Assembly: GCA_949825025.1 (NCBI GenBank)
Contig: OX463783.1
Coordinates: forward strand, 29,839,324 to 29,903,323
DNA length: 64,000 nucleotides
Direction: 5' to 3'
Source of the DNA: Siphlonurus alternatus
Taxonomy: Eukaryota > Arthropoda > Insecta > Ephemeroptera > Siphlonuridae
A program made the position numbers and the translations under genes. Positions 58,401-64,000 of this stretch are shown one piece after another (the first letter of the stretch is position 1; the number at the start of each line of letters is the position of its first letter). Below the pieces are notes generated by a model. The model was not told the DNA's origin, ran no database searches, and saw only the letters and a list, made by a program, of their open reading frames with translations.

Positions 58401-60100
58401 AATACGAAAATTTGAAAGTCGATTTTCTCGTTTCCTATTGGCGGTAGAGGTGTGAAAGCATGTTTTTTGAAAAGAGGACGTCAAGACGAATCCATTGGTG
58501 TGCATAAATGCCGAATTGTAGCCAAAAATTGATTTAAAATTGAGTCAAAAAAATGAAAAAAGTTGAGAAGGGGGGGGTATTGGTAAAATTGCGAAAATTT
58601 GAAAGTCGATTTTCTCGTTTCCTATTGGCGGTAGAGGTGTGAAAGCATGTTTTTTGAAAAGAGGACGTCAAGACGAATCCATTGGTGTGCATAAATGCCG
58701 AATTGTAGCCAAAAATTGATTTAAAATTGAGTCAAAAAAGTGGAAAAAGTTGAGAAGGGGGGGTATTGGTAAAATTGCGAAAATTTTAAAGTCGATTTTC
58801 TCGTTTCCTATTGGCGGTAGAGGTGTGAAAGCATGTTTTTTGAAAAGAGGACGTCAAGACGAATCCATTGGTGTGCATAAATGCCGAATTGTAGCCAAAA
58901 ATTGATTTCAAATTGAGTCAAAAAAATGAAAAAAGTTGAGAAGGGGGGGGGGGTATTGGTAAAATTGCGAAAATTTGAAAGTCGATTTTCTCGTTTCCTA
59001 TTGGCGGTAGAGGTGTGAAAGCATGTTTTTTGAAAAGAGGACGTCAAGACGAATCCATTGGTGTGCATAAATGCCGAATCGTAGCCAAAAAGTGATTTAA
59101 AATTGAGTCAAAAAAGTGAAAAAAGTTGAGAAGGGGGGGTATTGGTAAAATTGCGAAAATTTGAAAGTCGATTTTCTCGTTTCCTATTGGCGGTAGAGGT
59201 GTGAAAGCATGTTTTTTGAAAAGAGGACGTCAAGACGAATCCATTGGTGTGCATAAATGCCGAATTGTAGCCAAAAATTGATTTAAAATTGAGTCAAAAA
59301 AGTGGAAAAAGTTGAGAAGGGGGGGGTATTGGTAAAAATGCGAAAATTTGAAAGTCGATTTTCTCGTTTCCTATTGGCGGTAGAGGTGTGAAAGCATGTT
59401 TTTTGAAAAGAGGACGTCAAGACGAATCCATTGGTGTGCATAAATGCCGAATTGTGGCCAAAAATTGTTTTAAAATTGAGTCAAAAAAGTGAAAAAAGTT
59501 GAGAAGGGGGGGGTATTGGTAAAAATGCGAAAATTTGAAAGTCGATTTTCTCGTTTCCTATTGGCGGTAGAGGTGTGAAAGCATGTTTTTTGAAAAGAGG
59601 ACGTCAAGACGAATCCATTGGTGTGCATAAATGCCGAATTGTAGCCAAAAATTGATTTAAAATTGAGTCAAAAAAATGAAAAAAGTTGAGAAGGGGGGGG
59701 TATTGGTAAAAATGCGAAAATTTGAAAGTCGATTTTCTCGTTTCCTATTGGCGGTAGAGGTGTGAAAGCATGTTTTTTGAAAAGAGGACGTCAAGACGAA
59801 TCCATTGGTGTGCATAAATGCCGAATTGTAGCCAAAAATTGATTTAAAATTGAGTCAAAAAAGTGAAAAAAGTTGAGAAGGGGGGGGTATTGGTAAAAAT
59901 GCGAAAATTTGAAAGTCGATTTTCTCGTTTCCTATTGGCGGTAGAGGTGTGAAAGCATGTTTTTTGAAAAGAGGACGTCAAGACGAATCCATTGGTGTGC
60001 ATAAATGCCGAATTGTGGCCAAAAATTGATTTAAAATTGAGTCAAAAAAGTGAAAAAAGTTGAGAAGGGGGGGGTATTGGTAAAAATGCGAAAATTTGAA
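55500..60100 (+). repeat. Seventeen-monomer higher-order satellite repeat
   Basis: Markers GTGGAAAAAGTTG (55569, 58740), ATTTTAAAGTCG (55613, 58783), GATTTCAAATTG (55733, 58904), GAATCGTAGCC (55901, 59076) and AATTGTTTTAAAATTG (56287, 59463) keep the same order at an offset of about 3,171-3,176 bases. Confidence 0.85.
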
Positions 60101-63100
60101 AGTCGATTTTCTCGTTTCCTATTGGCGGTAGAGGTGTGAAAGCATGTTTTTTGAAAAGAGGACGTCAAGACGAATCCATTGGTGTGCATAAATGCCGAAT
60201 TGTAGCCAAAAATTGATTTAAAATTGAGTCAAAAAAATGAAAAAAGTTGAGAAGGGGGGGGTATTGGTAAAATTGCGAAAATTTGAAAGTCGATTTTCTC
60301 GTTTCCTATTGGCGGTAGAGGTGTGAAAGCATGTTTTTTGAAAAGAGGACGTCAAGACGAATCCATTGGTGTGCATAAATGCCGAATTGTAGCCAAAAAT
60401 TGATTTAAAATTGAGTCAAAAAAATGAAAAAGTTGAGAAGGGGGGGGTATTGGTAAAATTGCGAAAATTTGAAAGTCGATTTTCTCGTTTCCTATTGGCG
60501 GTAGAGGTGTGAAAGCATGTTTTTTGAAAAGAGGACGTCAAGACGAATCCATTGGTGTGCATAAATGCCGAATTGTAGCCAAAAATTGATTTAAAATTGA
60601 GTCAAAAAAGTGAAAAAAGTTGAGAAGGGGGGGGTATTGGTAAAAATGCAAAAATTTGAAAGTCGATTTTCTCGTTTCCTATTGGCGGTAGAGGTGTGAA
60701 AGCATGTTTTTTGAAAAGAGGACGTCAAGACGAATCCATTGGTGTGCATAAATGCCGAATTGTAGCCAAAAATTGATTTAAAATTGAGTCAAAAAAGTGA
60801 AAAAAGTTGAGAAGGGGGGGGTATTGGTAAAAATGCGAAAATTTGAAAGTCGATTTTCTCGTTTCCTATTGGCGGTAGAGGTGTGAAAGCATGTTTTTTG
60901 AAAAGAGGACGTCAAGACGAATCCATTGGTGTGCATAAATGCCGAATTGTGGCCAAAAATTGATTTAAAATTGAGTCAAAAAAGTGAAAAAAGTTGAGAA
61001 GGGGGGGGTATTGGTAAAAATGCGAAAATTTGAAAGTCGATTTTCTCGTTTCCTATTGGCGGTAGAGGTGTGAAAGCATGTTTTTTGAAAAGAGGACGTC
61101 AAGACGAATCCATTGGTGTGCATAAATGCCGAATTGTAGCCAGAAATTGATTTAAAATTGAGTCAAAAAAATGAAAAAAGTTGAGAAGGGGGGGGGGGTA
61201 TTGGTAAAAATGCGAAAATTTGAAAGTCGATTTTCTCGTTTCCTATTGGCGGTAGAGGTGTGAAAGCATGTTTTTTGAAAAGAGGACGTCAAGACGAATC
61301 CATTGGTGTGCATAAATGCCGAATTGTAGCCAAAAATTGATTTAAAATTGAGTCAAAAAAATGAAAAAAGTTGAGAAGGGGGGGGGGTATTGGTAAAATT
61401 GCGAAAATTTGAAAGTCGATTTTCTCGTTTCCTATTGGCGGTAGAGGTGTGAAAGCATGTTTTTTGAAAAGAGGACGTCAAGACGAATCCATTGGTGTGC
61501 ATAAATGCCGAATTGTAGCCAAAAATTGATTTAAAATTGAGTCAAAAAAATGAAAAAGTTGAGAAGGGGGGGGTATTGGTAAAATTGCGAAAATTTGAAA
61601 GTCGATTTTCTCGTTTCCTATTGGCGGTAGAGGTGTGAAAGCATGTTTTTTGAAAAGAGGACGTCAAGACGAATCCATTGGTGTGCATAAATGCCGAATT
61701 GTAGCCAAAAATTGATTTAAAATTGAGTCAAAAAAGTGAAAAAAGTTGAGAAGGGGGGGGTATTGGTAAAAATGCGAAAATTTGAAAGTCGATTTTCTCG
61801 TTTCCTATTGGCGGTAGAGGTGTGAAAGCATGTTTTTTGAAAAGAGGACGTCAAGACGAATCCATTGGTGTGCATAAATGCCGAATTGTAGCCAAAAATT
61901 GATTTAAAATTGAGTCAAAAAAGTGAAAAAAGTTGAGAAGGGGGGGGTATTGGTAAAAATGCGAAAATTTGAAAGTCGATTTTCTCGTTTCCTATTGGCG
62001 GTAGAGGTGTGAAAGCATGTTTTTTGAAAAGAGGACGTCAAGACGAATCCATTGGTGTGCATAAATGCCGAATTGTAGCCAAAAATTGATTTAAAATTGA
62101 GTCAAAAAAGTGAAAAAAGTTGAGAAGGGGGGGGTATTGGTAAAAATGAAAAAATTTGAAAGTCGATTTTCTCGTTTCCTATTGGCGGTAGAGGTGTGAA
62201 AGCATGTTTTTTGAAAAGAGGACGTCAAGACGAATCCATTGGTGTGCATAAATGCCGAATTGTAGCCAAAAATTGATTTAAAATTGAGTCAAAAAAGTGA
62301 AAAAAGTTGAGAAGGGGGGGGTATTGGTAAAATTGCGAAAATTTTAAAGTCGATTTTCTCGTTTCCTATTGGCGGTAGAGGTGTGAAAGCATGTTTTTTG
62401 AAAAGAGGACGTCAAGACGAATCCATTGGTGTGCATAAATGCCGAATTGTAGCCAAAAATTGATTTCAAATTGAGTCAAAAAAATGAAAAAAGTTGAGAA
62501 GGGGGGGGTATTGGTAAAATTGCGAAAATTTGAAAGTCGATTTTCTCGTTTCCTATTGGCGGTAGAGGTGTGAAAGCATGTTTTTTGAAAAGAGGACGTC
62601 AAGACGAATCCATTGGTGTGCATAAATGCCGAATCGTAGCCAAAAAGTGATTTAAAATTGAGTCAAAAAAGTGAAAAAAGTTGAGAAGGGGGGGGTATTG
62701 GTAAAATTGCGAAAATTTGAAAGTCGATTTTCTCGTTTCCTATTGGCGGTAGAGGTGTGAAAGCATGTTTTTTGAAAAGAGGACGTCAAGACGAATCCAT
62801 TGGTGTGCATAAATGCCGAATTGTGGCCAAAAATTCATTTATAATTGAGTCAAAAAAGTGAAAAAAGTTGAGAAGGGGGGGGTATTGGTAAAAATGCGAA
62901 AATTTGAAAGTCGATTTTCTCGTTTCCTATTGGCGGTAGAGGTGTGAAAGCATGTTTTTTGAAAAGAGGACGTCAAGACGAATCCATTGGTGTGTATAAA
63001 TGCCGAATTGTAGCCAAAAATTGATTTAAAATTGAGTCAAAAAATTGAAAAAGTTGAGAAGGGGGGGGTATTGGTAAAATTGCGAAAATTTGAAAGTCGA

Positions 63101-64000
63101 TTTTCTCGTTTCCTATTGGCGGTAGAGGTGTGAAAGCATGTTTTTTGAAAAGAGGACGTCAAGACGAATCCATTGGTGTGCATAAATGCCGAATTGTAGC
63201 CAAAAATTGATTTAAAATTGAGTCAAAAAAATGAAAAAAGTTGAGAAGGGGGGGGTATTGGTAAAATTGCGAAAATTTGAAAGTCGATTTTCTCGTTTCC
63301 TATTGGCGGTAGAGGTGTGAAAGCATGTTTTTTGAAAAGAGGACGTCAAGACGAATACATTGGTGTGCATAAATGCCGAATTGTAGCCAAAAATTGATTT
63401 AAAATTGAGTCAAAAAAATGAAAAAGTTGAGAAGGGGGGGGGGGGTATTGGTAAAATTGCGAAAATTTGAAAGTCGATTTTCTCGTTTCCTATTGGCGGT
63501 AGAGGTGTGAAAGCATGTTTTTTGAAAAGAGGACGTCAAGACGAATCCATTGGTGTGCATAAATGCCGAATTGTAGCCAAAAATTGATTTAAAGTTGAGT
63601 CAAAAAAGTGAAAAAAGTTGAGAAGGGGGGGGGTATTGGTAAAAATGCGAAAATTTGAAAGTCGATTTTCTCGTTTCCTATTGGCGGTAGAGGTGTGAAA
63701 GCATGTTTTTTGAAAAGAGGACGTCAAGACGAATCCATTGGTGTGCATAAATGCCGAATTGTAGCCAAAAATTGATTTAAAATTGAGTCAAAAAAGTGAA
63801 AAAAGTTGAGAAGGGGGGGGTATTGGTAAAAATGCGAAAATTTGAAAGTCGATTTTCTCGTTTCCTATTGGCGGTAGAGGTGTGAAAGCATGTTTTTTGA
63901 AAAGAGGACGTCAAGACGAATCCATTGGTGTGCATAAATGCCGAATTGTAGCCAAAAATTGATTTCAAATTGAGTCAAAAAAATGAAAAAAGTTGAGAAG

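Larger units (their letters stand above)
45686..64000 (+). repeat. Tandem satellite, 187-bp monomer, about 98 copies
   Basis: Monomers repeat head to tail every 187 bases with small variation from a G run (7-12 G) and A runs. Each holds TTTGAAAGTCGATTTTCTCG, CCTATTGGCGGTAGAGGTG, AGAGGACGTCAAGACG, CCATTGGTGTGCATAAATGC, a purine-rich stretch (AAAAAAGTGAAAAAAGTTGAG) and the G run. The array continues past the window end. Open frames on the minus strand span single monomers only, because 187 is not a multiple of three, so it is not coding. Variant monomers include CAAAAATTCATTTATAATTG, GAATCGTAGCCAAAAAGTG, TTTGCAAGTCGTTTATCTCG (47746 and 47932) and CATGTCTTTTG. The length is close to a nucleosome repeat. 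Confidence 0.98.

Noticed and set aside
46878..63968. Recurrent 63-86 residue minus-strand open frames in the satellite starting MHTNGFVLTSSF
   Set aside because: They are one-monomer readings of the 187-bp repeat; 187 is not a multiple of three, so the frame is lost at each monomer and G-run length changes break it further.
45686..64000. CRISPR-like array
   Set aside because: The repeat is continuous with no unique spacers, and the rest of the window is eukaryotic.

Overview
This window is nuclear DNA from an AT-rich animal genome, most likely an insect or other arthropod. It has GT-AG introns, poly(A)-tailed retroelements, many foldback/MITE-type elements and a long satellite, and no prokaryotic signal. 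The only protein-coding family I recognise with confidence is cytoplasmic dynein heavy chain (Dync1h1; Dhc64C in flies). Its exons are all on the + strand and all disabled, so I read the gene parts as a pseudogene locus. The arthropod call rests on the close match to insect dynein and on the repeat content; I cannot name a species.

Layout. Positions 1-25526 are a direct tandem array with a period of about 10.48 kb: the tail of an older, diverged unit (1-1491), complete unit A (1492-11973), complete unit B (11974-22451) and partial unit C (22452-25526). A stretch of 2.7 kb that is not part of the unit follows (25527-28203). Then 28204-33283 (copy D) repeats window positions 1-5099. Each unit carries a 132-bp hairpin and a dynein-like exon; A and B also carry a clear dynein AAA2 exon with the same two stop codons. 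C and D are complementary A/B mosaics, which points to exchange between units.

Positions 33284-43300 hold the next dynein exons in gene order. Three cover the AAA2-to-AAA3 segment (34486, 35680, 37279), and after a jump of about 1,500 missing residues there is an AAA6 exon (43087). Each has at least one frameshift or stop. Two further exon-like blocks (33593 and 38217) fit the splice phases but are not clearly dynein. The introns are packed with repeats: MITEs with TA or TTAA ends, a foldback family present several times, two LINE C-terminal relics, a 5S-rRNA-derived SINE on the minus strand, and a possible two-exon mini-gene near 40.3 kb.

Positions 43726-45066 are a nest of three inverted-repeat elements. 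At 45686 a tandem satellite with a 187-bp monomer begins inside a decayed transposon copy and runs to the end of the window (about 98 monomers). It shows higher-order structure: blocks of 6, 17 and 21 monomers repeat with the same private variants. Taken together the window looks like heterochromatic or heterochromatin-edge DNA in which a dynein gene copy was broken, partly amplified and invaded by repeats.
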